From AV40 sp963817335 (GTDB taxonomy: Bacteria; Verrucomicrobiota; Verrucomicrobiia; Chthoniobacterales; UBA10450), in the NCBI GenBank assembly GCA_963817335.1, contig CAWFNX010000005.1, forward strand, positions 310,001-374,000: a stretch of DNA of 64,000 nt. The letters are read 5' to 3'. The notes under the pieces are model-generated. The model searched no databases. It saw only the letters and a list, made by a program, of their open reading frames with translations, and was not told the origin of the DNA. Below, piece after piece: positions 16,903 to 26,260 of the stretch. The position numbers and the translations under genes were made by a program. Each line of letters begins with the position of its first letter. Positions within the stretch are counted from its first letter, which is position 1.

Positions 16903-18407
16903 CAAAAATCCTGCCGGCCGTGGTCTTGCTCGGGCTATGCGGGTTGGTTTTTTCGTTGCGGTTGCACACCTACGACGAACCGCTTGAGCGTGACCTGACT
17001 ACCTATGCCGTGATCGCGCACGAGATGTTGAATGGGAAGGCACTTTACGCCGAAGTGTGGGACCACAAGCCGCCGGCTATCCACGTCACTTATGCTGCTG
17101 CAGAACTCGTCACCGGTTATGGCCGCAGATCGATCTTCCTGATGAGCGTGCTCGCCACGATTGGCACGATGGTCGGTTGCTATGCCGCCGGACGGGCAAT
17201 TGGGGGCGGCCCGCTGCCGGGATTGCTTGCAGCCGCTTTATGGGCGCTTGTCTCCGGGGATCTTACTTTCGAGGGCAACCAGCCCAACACGGAGGTTTTT
17301 CTAAATTGCTTTCTGACGGCCGGATTCGCAGTTGTCGTTAGGACTGGCAAGAACGGTTTGGGGTTCGCCGGCGCAACCCTGGCCGGGCTTTTCTTTGCGG
17401 TCGCCTCGCTCTACAAACAGATTGTCATCGCCCAGATAGGACTCGTTGCGATCACGTATTTGGTCTACCCCGTTGGGGGCTCGAGAAAAAAAGCGCTTGG
17501 TACGGTGGCAATACTGGCTGCCACTGGAGCGGCGGCATGGGGCGCGGTATTCGGTTATTTCGCGATTCGGGGTCACTACCAAGCATTCGTAGACGCGGTG
17601 TTTACCTACAATCGCTGGTACTCAGCGGATATCTGGCGAAAGAATTTCAATGTTGCACCTTTCATTATCTCTTCAGACGGCCTTTGGGTACTGTGCTTTA
17701 TTGGCGGTCTTGCTGCAGTCGGTTTGATATTGGGCGCGATCTTCGGTCCATGCCGGCCCTGGGCTGTCCTGGTTGCATTTGCGGTGGGTGCGCAAATCGC
17801 CGTGCTGCTACCTGGCTGGTTTTTCCAACATTACTACCAGCTTTGGTTGCCACCCCTGGTGATTGGCGCGAGCTGGTCGGTCGCGACCCTGATGCGAATT
17901 CTGCCACAGCGTCTGACGTGGCTTGCCTATGCCACCGCTGGTGTCGCAGTCGCCACTCTCGCGTGCGTGGAGGCGCCTTACTATAGTGTTCCCTCAAAAA
18001 TGTGGTCGGTGAAGAAATACGGCGGCGTGTTTCTCGCGACCGACATACTCGCGCACGACATCGATCATCTGTTGCTTCCTGGAGAAACTTTTTACGAGTG
18101 GGGAAATGAAAGCGGATTGTATTTCACGTCTGGCCGTCGGCCGCCGTCCGGAATTTTCTTCTCGTATCCTATGCAGGACGGGCCGCTGGCTGAGACGTTG
18201 GCTCGTCGCGTCCGCAGCGATCTCGAATTAGCCAAGCCCGAGATGATGGTGGTCGGTTTGGAAGTGAAAAGGCGACCTGACGCCGCCGTCGAGCTGGTTG
18301 ATTGGTGCAGGGAAAACTATCGACCGGTCTACGAGACCAAAATGTTCCTGGTGTTGGTCCGAAAAGGGGGCCGGCTCGACCGCCAACAAGTCGCAGCGTC
18401 AAATTGA
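16890..18407 (+). CDS. Multi-pass GT-C-type glycosyltransferase (GT39-like)
   Basis: 505 aa with about ten to eleven predicted membrane helices. After the first helix: YDEPLERDLTTYAVIAHEMLNGKALYAEVWDHKPPA, with acidic pair ERD and a PMT/ArnT-like WDHKPP motif, the classic signature of dolichyl- or polyprenyl-phosphate-sugar-dependent enzymes. The C-terminal soluble tail probably faces the periplasm. Start codon overlaps the end of the flavoprotein gene by 13 bp, so the three genes 14775-18407 form an operon. Confidence 0.8.
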   Translation: MGRLTKILPAVVLLGLCGLVFSLRLHTYDEPLERDLTTYAVIAHEMLNGKALYAEVWDHKPPAIHVTYAAAELVTGYGRRSIFLMSVLATIGTMVGCYAAGRAIGGGPLPGLLAAALWALVSGDLTFEGNQPNTEVFLNCFLTAGFAVVVRTGKNGLGFAGATLAGLFFAVASLYKQIVIAQIGLVAITYLVYPVGGSRKKALGTVAILAATGAAAWGAVFGYFAIRGHYQAFVDAVFTYNRWYSADIWRKNFNVAPFIISSDGLWVLCFIGGLAAVGLILGAIFGPCRPWAVLVAFAVGAQIAVLLPGWFFQHYYQLWLPPLVIGASWSVATLMRILPQRLTWLAYATAGVAVATLACVEAPYYSVPSKMWSVKKYGGVFLATDILAHDIDHLLLPGETFYEWGNESGLYFTSGRRPPSGIFFSYPMQDGPLAETLARRVRSDLELAKPEMMVVGLEVKRRPDAAVELVDWCRENYRPVYETKMFLVLVRKGGRLDRQQVAASN

Positions 18408-18450
18408 TATTGCGATTTTTGTTAGCCGCACTTGGCGACAAATATCGGCA

Positions 18451-19686
18451 TTACGGGTTTTCGGCGCCGAGTCTGGCAAACCGAGGGAGTTGCAGATCGA
18501 ATGTCCGGCGATTGATCTGTTGGTAGAAAACCAGGGCCGCGCCGGAAATAATCGTGACCCACGGCAAAAGGGACCACGGCGCCCAAATTTCTCTGCGGCT
18601 ATCAGTGGAGAGTGCGACGAACCATGGCCAAGAGCGCGCGGTACTCTGGTAGAACGCGAAGAGGAAGATTGAACTGCTCACCAGCAGCGCAGAATAAAAC
18701 CTCGGAGAGGAAAGCAGAATGAACGGCGCCAACCAGATCAGGTACTGCGCGCACACTCCTGGAGCAAAGACGAAAAATACGAGCCAGGTGTAACTTATGG
18801 TGCCGACAAATTCCGGCCCGGTAGCGTTTCGACGGCGCCACGCGATGATCAGCGCCCCGAGAACGACCACCGTTTTTAGAATAGACATGATGATTTGCTG
18901 AGACGGCTCAAGGTCGACAAAGGAGACAGTCTGAAAATCCGGCAGCCCGGTAATACGAAGACAATAAGTGATTCCCCAGATGCCCCAATAACTTCCATAG
19001 CCGAGCACGTTCTTCGCGAACAGAACAGGAAAACGCAGCAGCGGCTCACTCCACAACAAGCACGTTGTAATTGCGCCACCAATTAGAAAGCCGCGGAGTA
19101 GTTTTTTGGAATACCAAAAGAAAAGAAACGCCGGCAGCAACAGCAGCGGCACAATTTTAATCTGACAACTGAGCGCAAACAACAGCCCCGCCAATGCCGC
19201 TTGATCTCGCAAGCACATCCAAACGGCACAAACCAGAAGCAAAACCATGACTGGATCCGTGTTGCCGTGGAATCCGGATACCATGAGCGACACCGGGCTG
19301 ATCGCGAACAACGCGATTGCCCAGGTCGGAATTTTCAGATCCGTGGTGCGCAGTCGCAGTAAGACAAGAATGACAAGGAAATCAGCGAGGATACCGGGCA
19401 ATCGCAGAGCAAAGGGAAAATGAATTCCGAGATCCTGACACCATTGCTTCTCGGTTATGTCGTAGATTGCGCGAAGGAAATACGCCGTCAGCGGCGGATG
19501 ATTAAAGTAGCGGCTATGCTGGTAGGTCCATTCGAGACTGTGGTTGCTTAATGCCTGGGCGAACCCATAAAAATTCACGGCATCGTTCGTGCCGATCGTG
19601 TTGTAAGCGATGGCGAGTTTCGCTCCCAGAGCTACCAGGGCGAGACAAATGATGGCGAGATTGCGCCAATCGCGTGTGGGATTCAC
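18451..19686 (-). CDS. Multi-pass GT-C-type membrane protein
   Basis: 411 aa, about ten membrane helices. Contains TIGTNDAVNFYGFAQAL in the first loop and YFNHPPLTAYFLRAIY, similar to mannosyltransferase-like GT-C proteins (ALG6/ALG8, GT39, GT87). Also VSLMVSGFHGNTDPVMVLLLV and GVCAQYLIWLAPFIL. Sugar and acceptor unknown. GTG start at 19686; no ATG nearby gives a complete first helix. Convergent with the GT-C gene at 16890 (43 bp between stops) and divergent from the methyltransferase at 19828. Confidence 0.72.
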   Translation of the reverse strand: MNPTRDWRNLAIICLALVALGAKLAIAYNTIGTNDAVNFYGFAQALSNHSLEWTYQHSRYFNHPPLTAYFLRAIYDITEKQWCQDLGIHFPFALRLPGILADFLVILVLLRLRTTDLKIPTWAIALFAISPVSLMVSGFHGNTDPVMVLLLVCAVWMCLRDQAALAGLLFALSCQIKIVPLLLLPAFLFFWYSKKLLRGFLIGGAITTCLLWSEPLLRFPVLFAKNVLGYGSYWGIWGITYCLRITGLPDFQTVSFVDLEPSQQIIMSILKTVVVLGALIIAWRRRNATGPEFVGTISYTWLVFFVFAPGVCAQYLIWLAPFILLSSPRFYSALLVSSSIFLFAFYQSTARSWPWFVALSTDSRREIWAPWSLLPWVTIISGAALVFYQQINRRTFDLQLPRFARLGAENP

Positions 19687-19827
19687 CCCGCCAGTTTGAG
19701 CAGCTTCAATGCCGATGCGATTCGAGCCGGGCCGTCGGTTCTCGTTGCCATGCGCAGGAACGCCTTTGCCTGCCGCCCCGCGTCATGAACGTGGCCGGAC
19801 TGGCATGGCCACTGCTCAAAGTCAGTC

Positions 19828-21171
19828 ATGCCTGCTGTGGCTCTCACCCCACATGCCGCCGGCGTTCTGCCAGCGCAACGCGAGCTCGCTATTTCGCAAA
19901 CTTCACAACCCAGATATCGCGAAATCGAACGGTGTCGAATTTGCGGGAACCGTGATTTCGTTCCCATTCTTTCACTCGGCGAACAGTATTTGACAGGGGT
20001 TTTCCCGAACGTGGCCGCGGCACCTGTGACGAAGGGGCCGTTGGGGCTGGTTGCTTGTGCCACGGACATCAACCGCTCGGCCTGCGGTCTAGTGCAACTT
20101 CGCCAGACCTACGATCTGAACGAGATGTACGGCGAACACTACGGCTATCGATCTTCTTTGAACCGAGCGATGGTAAAGCATCTCGAAGAGAAAGTGTCTC
20201 TACTTGTCTCGCGTTATCCCCTCAGTCCTGGCGATCTGGTCCTCGATGTCGGAAGCAACGACGGGACCCTTCTCTCATTTTACCCGGCGGAGAATCTTAC
20301 CGTCGTGGGGATCGATCCGGCCGCGCACAAGTTCGCGCCTTTCTATGCCAGGCACATTTCTTTACTCGACGGATTTTTTTCCGCGCAGTTATTTCGGGAA
20401 AATTTCGGCGAGAGGAAGGCGCGAATCATCACATCGATCGCAATGTTCTACGATCTGGAGGATCCGCTCAGTTTCATGCAGGACATCGCTTCCATTTTGC
20501 ATGACGAGGGGATTTGGCATTTCGAGATGAGTTACCTGCCAGCCATGTTGCGCACGATGGCCTACGATACGATTTGCCACGAGCATCTCGAGTATTACGG
20601 CCTGCGCCAAATCAAGTGGATGACCGATCGGTGCGGATTCAAAATTCTGAACGTGGAATTTAACGACACAAACGGCGGAAGCTTCGCCGTCACCGTGGCG
20701 AAGACCGCGTCGGCCTACGCAGATGCCGGCCCGGAATTGGAAAAGCTTTTGCGAATCGAAGAAGGGCAAGGTTTGCACACGGTGGCGCAACATCGCGCCT
20801 TCGAAACGGCGGTTCAGACGCACAAACACAAGCTGCTCGCCTTGCTCCATTCATTGAAAGAACAGAAGCGCACCGTCATTGGTTACGGTGCCTCGACCAA
20901 GGGAAATGTTCTGCTGCAGCACTGCGGCATCACCACTGAGTTACTCCCGGCGATCGCCGAGGTAAACAAGGACAAGTTTGGTCGTTTCACACCGGGGACA
21001 AGTATTCCGATCATTTCTGAGTCCGAAGCCCACGCCCTGAAGCCCGATTACTTTTTTGTCTTGCCGTGGCCTTTCCGCAACAATCTCATTCAACGGGAAC
21101 GCGCTTTCCTGCAGCGCGGCGGCAAAATGATATTTCCCCTTCCGGCCCTCGAAATTTACTCGGAGTGCTGA
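19828..21171 (+). CDS. Sugar C-methyltransferase-type SAM enzyme
   Basis: 447 aa with the three-part layout of NDP-sugar C-methyltransferases (TylCIII/NovU family). The N-terminal zinc-binding domain shows CRIC (C36, C39), LGEQYLTGVFP, and a second Cys pair around INRSACGLVQL. The SAM domain has LVLDVGSNDGTLL. The C-terminal domain has IGYGASTKGNVLLQHCGI and YFFVLPWPFRNN. The presence of this gene suggests a branched-chain or deoxy sugar, but no sugar dehydratase lies in the window. The N-terminal 30 residues before the zinc domain are unusual, so a later start is possible. Confidence 0.85.
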   Translation: MPAVALTPHAAGVLPAQRELAISQTSQPRYREIERCRICGNRDFVPILSLGEQYLTGVFPNVAAAPVTKGPLGLVACATDINRSACGLVQLRQTYDLNEMYGEHYGYRSSLNRAMVKHLEEKVSLLVSRYPLSPGDLVLDVGSNDGTLLSFYPAENLTVVGIDPAAHKFAPFYARHISLLDGFFSAQLFRENFGERKARIITSIAMFYDLEDPLSFMQDIASILHDEGIWHFEMSYLPAMLRTMAYDTICHEHLEYYGLRQIKWMTDRCGFKILNVEFNDTNGGSFAVTVAKTASAYADAGPELEKLLRIEEGQGLHTVAQHRAFETAVQTHKHKLLALLHSLKEQKRTVIGYGASTKGNVLLQHCGITTELLPAIAEVNKDKFGRFTPGTSIPIISESEAHALKPDYFFVLPWPFRNNLIQRERAFLQRGGKMIFPLPALEIYSEC

Positions 21172-21842
21172 CGCGCGCCGTGGAGACATCGCTTCATCAG
21201 ACATTTCGCATCGAGCGCCTCGGTCCGGCGAGCCCTGCGGCACGATTTCAGCAGATGGCCAAACTCCACGTCGAATCGATCCACGGCGGAATTATGGAAG
21301 CGCTCGGCCCCCATTTTCTCGCCTCTCTCTATGAGCAATTGAGCAGACGGAGCGAAGTGCTCATGTATGCAGCCCGACGCGATCAGCAAACCATCGGATT
21401 CGTCGCGGCCACGATTAACTTGCTGGACTCGCTAAAGACTCTCGGTGTCATCGGATTGGTTAGGCTGGCGCTTGCCGGCGCGGCCAACCTTTGGCGGCCC
21501 CGATTGCTGAAAAAGGTTTTTCAGACGGCGGGCTATTTCTTTCGTCGGATAGATAGCGATGACGCTGCGCACCTAATCGAAGACGCATCGGATCCGGGGC
21601 GTTCGGAATTGCTTGCCATCGCCGTCGCGGAAAATGCCCGAGGTCAGGGAATTGGAACATCGCTAGTCTATGCGCTCGAGAGAGACCTTCAAAACCGAGG
21701 GCGACGGCAAGAATATTTTGTCAGCACGAATTGCGATGAAACTGGATCGAATGCCTTCTATCGCGCGGCTGGGTTCACGTTCGTCGGACAGAAGCGTCAT
21801 CATGATTTGATGCTCAACGTTTACAAAAAGGAGTTGGAATAA
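21165..21842 (+). CDS. GNAT-family acetyltransferase
   Basis: 225 aa. GNAT core: LLAIAVAENARGQGIGTSLVYALERDL with the acetyl-CoA loop ARGQGIG, then NAFYRAAGFTFVG. Given its place just before a DegT aminotransferase, N-acetylation of an amino sugar is a reasonable inference. No in-frame ATG exists near the start. GTG 21165 is used; GTG 21180, with GGAG 14 bp upstream, is nearly as good. Overlaps the upstream stop by 7 bp and touches the next gene as TAATG. Confidence 0.75.
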   Translation: MLTRAVETSLHQTFRIERLGPASPAARFQQMAKLHVESIHGGIMEALGPHFLASLYEQLSRRSEVLMYAARRDQQTIGFVAATINLLDSLKTLGVIGLVRLALAGAANLWRPRLLKKVFQTAGYFFRRIDSDDAAHLIEDASDPGRSELLAIAVAENARGQGIGTSLVYALERDLQNRGRRQEYFVSTNCDETGSNAFYRAAGFTFVGQKRHHDLMLNVYKKELE

Positions 21843-22993
21843 TGGCGCCTCTGATTCCCTGGGCTCGGCCCCATCTCTTTGGTGACGAAGCGGAACGGAT
21901 ACGCGAAGCGCTTCTTTCAAACTGGATATCGGGCGGCCCGTTTATCGACCAATTCGAGGAAATCATCCGTGATTTCGTAGGTGCGCGCTTTGCCTGCGCG
22001 ACTTCCAACGGGACGACGGCGCTCCATCTGGCTTTTCTAGCCCTTGGCATCGGGCCAGGGAGCGAAGTCATTGTGCCGGGCTTCGCCTATTTGGGCGCGG
22101 CAAATATCGCGCTTCTGTGCGGAGCTCGTCCGGTATTTGCCGAAGTCGATCCGGCTACCTGGTGTTTGACCGCAAAAGAGGTCGAGCGCGTGCTCACTCC
22201 CCGGACCAAAGCGGTGGTCGCAATTCACACCTACGGAAACATGTGCGAGATGGATGCGCTCAAGGCCTTATTGGCCGAGAAGGAAATTCCACTGATCGAG
22301 GACGCGGCCGAGGCGCTAGGTTCGTCCTACCAAGGAGAAGCGGCCGGAAGTTTGGGCGTAATCGGCACTTACAGTTTTCACGCGACCAAAACGATTACCA
22401 CCGGTGAAGGCGGGATGGTCGTAACCGACAACCGAGCCGTGTTCGAACGGATGCAGCTCTATCGCAGCCACGGGATGGCTCGCAATGTCCGCTACTATTG
22501 GCACGAAGTGGCGGGGCACAATTTTCGCCTAACGAATTTTCAGGCGGCCATGGGTTGTGCTCAGTTCGCACACCTTGCCGAGGTGAGTCGGAACCGAGCG
22601 GCGCTTCACCATCAATACAGGGAGCGACTGCAATTGGAACGGGGAGTTACATTGCAGCAATTTTCGGAAAGCGTAACCCCGGTGCTGTGGGCTCTCGCTC
22701 TTAGGCTGGATCCGTCGATGTTCCCTCAGGGACGTGACGCGGTCGTGGACGAAATGCGAGATCGCGGAATCGAGTGCCGTCCGGGATTTTATGCAGCCAG
22801 CCAACAACCTCTCTACCAAGCGGCGCCCTTGCCGATTTGCGAGGATCTCGCCGGTCAGGTGATCAGTCTCCCGTGCTACGTTGGCTTGGAAGAAGATCAG
22901 GTCGATTATATTTGCCGCACCTTGCTCGAGCGTCGAAGACCGTCTCTTCGACAAAACAAACCGGCGCAGACTTACGATTATGCGCTTCACTGA
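21842..22993 (+). CDS. DegT/DnrJ/EryC1/StrS sugar aminotransferase
   Basis: 383 aa PLP-dependent enzyme converting a keto-sugar nucleotide to an amino sugar. Signatures: ISGGPFIDQFEE, ATSNGTTALHLA, VIVPGFAYLGAANI, LIEDAAEALGSSYQGEAAGSLG, and the PLP lysine in FHATKTITTGEGGMVV (Lys183), then RSHGMAR. NFRLTNFQAAMGCAQ completes the family. ATG 21842 overlaps the preceding TAA. Part of the tight plus-strand operon 19828-26236. Confidence 0.93.
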   Translation: MAPLIPWARPHLFGDEAERIREALLSNWISGGPFIDQFEEIIRDFVGARFACATSNGTTALHLAFLALGIGPGSEVIVPGFAYLGAANIALLCGARPVFAEVDPATWCLTAKEVERVLTPRTKAVVAIHTYGNMCEMDALKALLAEKEIPLIEDAAEALGSSYQGEAAGSLGVIGTYSFHATKTITTGEGGMVVTDNRAVFERMQLYRSHGMARNVRYYWHEVAGHNFRLTNFQAAMGCAQFAHLAEVSRNRAALHHQYRERLQLERGVTLQQFSESVTPVLWALALRLDPSMFPQGRDAVVDEMRDRGIECRPGFYAASQQPLYQAAPLPICEDLAGQVISLPCYVGLEEDQVDYICRTLLERRRPSLRQNKPAQTYDYALH

Positions 22994-23792
22994 CGATCCG
23001 GTTTCAAATTATCTCGCGACCACTCCCTTGGCCCTGGCTCTGGAGCGCGGTTTGGAGTGTGGGCTTTTGTCGAAACAGGAGTTTGCCGCGCCGGTCCTCG
23101 ATCTCGGATGCGGAGACGGGTTGTTGGCGAAGAATCTTTTCGCCGATAAGATCGACACCGGCGTAGATCCAAACGCGAAAGAAATAGCGTGCGCGGCGAA
23201 GACCGGCGCCTATCACGAGCTAATTTGCTGTGTCGGGTCGGAAGTTCCCAAACCGTCGGGGGTCTACCGCACCATCTTCGCGAACAGCGTGCTCGAGCAC
23301 ATACCCGATCTTGGGCCGGTCCTACACGAAGCACATCGTCTCCTCAAAGTCGGAGGCAGCTTCCTTTTGACCGTTCCGACCGATGAATTCGAACAAAACT
23401 CAGTCGCCCATCGAATTCTAGTCCGATTCGGCCTAACCAATTCTGCGGCCAGATTTCGAAGTTGGTATAACCGTTTTTGGAGACACTACCATGCTTACAG
23501 CGCTCCTGAATGGCGCCGAATCGTGACGCACGCGGGTTTCGAAGTGCTAGAGATGATTCGATATAACCCGCCCGACATGACGATACGGAACGATTGCTTA
23601 ACGCCGCTGGCCGTTTTTTCGATCGTCCTTAAACGCGTTAGCGCGCGCTGGGTACTTTGGCCAAAACTTAGAAAAGCTTTTTTCGCGCTTATCGCTCGCA
23701 AAATCAGGCGGAGTTTTAGCGAAAGAGGCGTGAGCCCGGACGGTTCGCTCCTTTTTATAGAGGCACGCAAGGTGCTGCAAGACGTGCCGTGA
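22980..23792 (+). CDS. Class I SAM-dependent methyltransferase
   Basis: 270 aa. Motif I VLDLGCGDGLLAKNL, motif II GVDPNAKEI, IFANSVLEHIPDLGPVLHEAHRLLKVGGSFLLTVPT: the Methyltransf_11 pattern. It lacks the zinc domain of the C-methyltransferase upstream, so an O- or N-methylation in the same glycan is more likely. Start ATG 22980 overlaps the aminotransferase by 14 bp; earlier in-frame codons lie wholly within that gene and read as a shadow. Confidence 0.83.
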   Translation: MRFTDDPVSNYLATTPLALALERGLECGLLSKQEFAAPVLDLGCGDGLLAKNLFADKIDTGVDPNAKEIACAAKTGAYHELICCVGSEVPKPSGVYRTIFANSVLEHIPDLGPVLHEAHRLLKVGGSFLLTVPTDEFEQNSVAHRILVRFGLTNSAARFRSWYNRFWRHYHAYSAPEWRRIVTHAGFEVLEMIRYNPPDMTIRNDCLTPLAVFSIVLKRVSARWVLWPKLRKAFFALIARKIRRSFSERGVSPDGSLLFIEARKVLQDVP

Positions 23793-24550
23793 AAGTCTCG
23801 GTCATTCTTCCCACCTACAACGAGGCTGGCAACATCGTTAATCTAGTCGCCGCAATCAAAAAACAGATCCCGCGTAATTGGACGCAAGAGATACTGGTGG
23901 TCGATGACAACAGTCACGATGGGACGCTCGATCTGGTTCGCGAAGCGTATGCTGATGATGCCGAGGTCAAGACGATCCTGAGAACGAGTGATCGCGGATT
24001 GGCTGCCTCCATTCGCACGGGAATCGACGCGGCGATCGGCGATTTTCTGCTGGTCATGGACACGGATTTCACCCATCGGCCCGAAGAAATACCCGGCATG
24101 CTACACGTCGTGCAGATCGCGGATCTCGTGAACGGTTCGCGTTTCTGTCCCGGGGGCCGCATGGCCGACACAGCGCACTATCTGGCGAGTTTCATCTACA
24201 ATCTTCTGGTGCGTCTTATCATTCGAACCCAGATCCAGGACAACCTCGGCGGGTTTTGGGTGGCGCGCACGCGCTTGATTCGCCGTCTCCCCTTTGACGA
24301 AATTTTTTTTGGATACGGCGATTATTACTTTCGCCTTCTTCACTTCGCGCAGCGCAGCGCCATGAAGATCATTGAATTGCCGGCGCAATATTGCGAGCGC
24401 ACCGCGGGCGTCAGCAAGTCGAACTTCGGTCAGCTCCTTTTCCAATATTCCGCTATGGTGCTGAAGCTGGCTTGGCGGAGCTTCGGAAGAAAAGTCGAAG
24501 GGGGAGCGCCCAAGTCCGAACCGGTCCTGGCGCAGCGTTTCGCGCGCTAG
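23789..24550 (+). CDS. Dolichol/polyprenol-phosphate mannosyltransferase-like GT2
   Basis: 253 aa. Opens SVILPTYNEAGNIVNLV, then ILVVDDNSHDGT, RTSDRGLAASIRTGID, VMDTDFTHRPEEIP (metal-binding acidic site) and VNGSRFCPGG. This is the DPM1/polyprenol-monophosphomannose synthase pattern. The likely job is to make the lipid-phosphate sugar donor that GT-C enzymes in this region use. Lacks C-terminal membrane helices. GTG start overlaps the preceding stop as GTGA. Confidence 0.87.
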   Translation: MKVSVILPTYNEAGNIVNLVAAIKKQIPRNWTQEILVVDDNSHDGTLDLVREAYADDAEVKTILRTSDRGLAASIRTGIDAAIGDFLLVMDTDFTHRPEEIPGMLHVVQIADLVNGSRFCPGGRMADTAHYLASFIYNLLVRLIIRTQIQDNLGGFWVARTRLIRRLPFDEIFFGYGDYYFRLLHFAQRSAMKIIELPAQYCERTAGVSKSNFGQLLFQYSAMVLKLAWRSFGRKVEGGAPKSEPVLAQRFAR

Positions 24551-24562
24551 CTTCAAGACGTG

Positions 24563-26236
24563 ATGGAATTGCCGTCAGTTCTAGAAGCGGAACCCATCTC
24601 TTTGTCTGCGGTCTTCACCTCGGCTTTGAATCGAGTCCGGCGGCGAAGAGCGGATCATCTGGTTGCCCTCGGGGCAACCGTGCTGATCATCTTCTTGCAT
24701 GTTTGCCTGACTCCGAACGTGGGCGGACTCTGGCGTGATGAGGTTAACACGGTCAATCTGGCAACCGTCCCAACCTGGCACGACGTTTGGCGATTCCATA
24801 ATCAGGATTCCTTTCCGCTTCTTTTTGCCAGCACGGTTCGTATCTGGTCTTATTTCTTCGGGGCCGGAGACGACAGCATTCGTTTGTTAGGCTTGCTTAT
24901 TGGGCTCAGTCTCGTCGGAGCGTTCTGGATCAACGCACGACTCCTGGGTCTTGCATTCCCATTTTGGTCGCTGGTCCTTGTCGGCGCCAACCCGATGGTG
25001 ATTCGGTACGGGGATTCGGGTCGAGCATATGGATTAAGCCTCGTTTTTCTTCTGCTCATGTTTGGCTTCATTTGGAGAGTCACGCAAAAACTAGATTGGT
25101 CCACCTGGCTGATTGCGACGGTGACAGCGGTGGTAGGCGTGCACGCGACTTACTACAACCCGGTGCTTCTGTTTGCGATTTGTGTGGCTGGCTGCGTCGT
25201 CGCTCTGGCGGAACGCCAATGGCGCCGCGCCTGTGCGATCGTCGGGGCAGGTGCGGTGGCCGCGCTCTCGCTTCTTCCCTACGCCGGCACGTTTTTGCAT
25301 GCCGACGATTGGAACTTTCTGGTCCGATATCCGTTTTCTTTCACCACGCTGTGGAATCGGCTGTCCGAGGTGACTGGTTCGCCGAGTTCGATCGGGATTT
25401 TGATATGGAGCGTTCTGTCTATCGCGGCCATAGTTACCGCCGCTCTGACGGTATTTCGCGGCGCAAAGAATCCCGCCTCATGGGAACGAAGAAAGGTCGT
25501 GTTATTCTGCGGAGTTGCCTTACTGCTTGGGATTCTTTGCTATGTCGGATTCCTCAAGGTTCTCAGCTACGGGACCAATCCTTGGTATTATCTCTCACTG
25601 ATCGCGTTTGTCGCCGTTTGCATCGATCCGATTCTTTGGCCGAAAAACGGCCGACTTCATAGTTCGCTCCGAGCCAGCGCGGTCCTTTTACTCCTGGCTT
25701 GGATGGCAGTCCCGACATCCCGAGTGATTGCGGCGCGCCACACGAACCTCGACGTGGTGGCGCGCGGATTGGAGAGAGTAGCCGCTCAGGAGGACTTAAT
25801 TGTCGTCTCCCGATGGCAATATGGAGTCACGATGCAACGCTATTATGCGGGCCGGACCCCGTGGACGACGATCCCACCGGTGCCGGATTTTCGTTTTCAA
25901 TCGCATCAACCAGTGATCGCGCAAATGCAAGCAGAAGCGCCGTTGCAACCCATTTTCGAGCGCGCGGAACAGGCCTTGCGATCAGGACACCGCGTTTGGG
26001 TAGTCGGCCCGATGATTTTTGTCGGGGCGGGAAAAGTCCCGCCCACTCTTCCCCGGGCCAGCACCCAGCCCGGCGGTTGGCGGGGCAGCGAAGCCTTTTA
26101 CAGTGTCTGGGGAATGCAGGTTAGCTATTTCCTGCATGAGCACTGTCTGCACATTCAAAATGTCTCGATGGCCGACGTCGGGCCCGTCAACGAAATTGAA
26201 AACTTGCCCGTGCGGGTGATCGAGGGCTGGAAATGA
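24563..26236 (+). CDS. Multi-pass GT-C-type glycosyltransferase (GT39-like)
   Basis: 557 aa, about eleven predicted membrane helices. The first loop has GGLWRDEVNTVNLATVP with the acidic RDE motif, followed by FHNQDSFPLLFASTVRIW and NPMVIRYGDSGRAYGL, all typical for the PMT_2 family. A soluble C-terminal part of about 140 residues follows the last helix. Directly downstream of the lipid-phosphate sugar synthase, whose product it may use. ATG 24563 is preferred to GTG 24560. Last gene of the operon; convergent with 26261. Confidence 0.78.
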   Translation: MELPSVLEAEPISLSAVFTSALNRVRRRRADHLVALGATVLIIFLHVCLTPNVGGLWRDEVNTVNLATVPTWHDVWRFHNQDSFPLLFASTVRIWSYFFGAGDDSIRLLGLLIGLSLVGAFWINARLLGLAFPFWSLVLVGANPMVIRYGDSGRAYGLSLVFLLLMFGFIWRVTQKLDWSTWLIATVTAVVGVHATYYNPVLLFAICVAGCVVALAERQWRRACAIVGAGAVAALSLLPYAGTFLHADDWNFLVRYPFSFTTLWNRLSEVTGSPSSIGILIWSVLSIAAIVTAALTVFRGAKNPASWERRKVVLFCGVALLLGILCYVGFLKVLSYGTNPWYYLSLIAFVAVCIDPILWPKNGRLHSSLRASAVLLLLAWMAVPTSRVIAARHTNLDVVARGLERVAAQEDLIVVSRWQYGVTMQRYYAGRTPWTTIPPVPDFRFQSHQPVIAQMQAEAPLQPIFERAEQALRSGHRVWVVGPMIFVGAGKVPPTLPRASTQPGGWRGSEAFYSVWGMQVSYFLHEHCLHIQNVSMADVGPVNEIENLPVRVIEGWK

Positions 26237-26260
26237 GCGGCAAATTCTCCAGCGCAGACT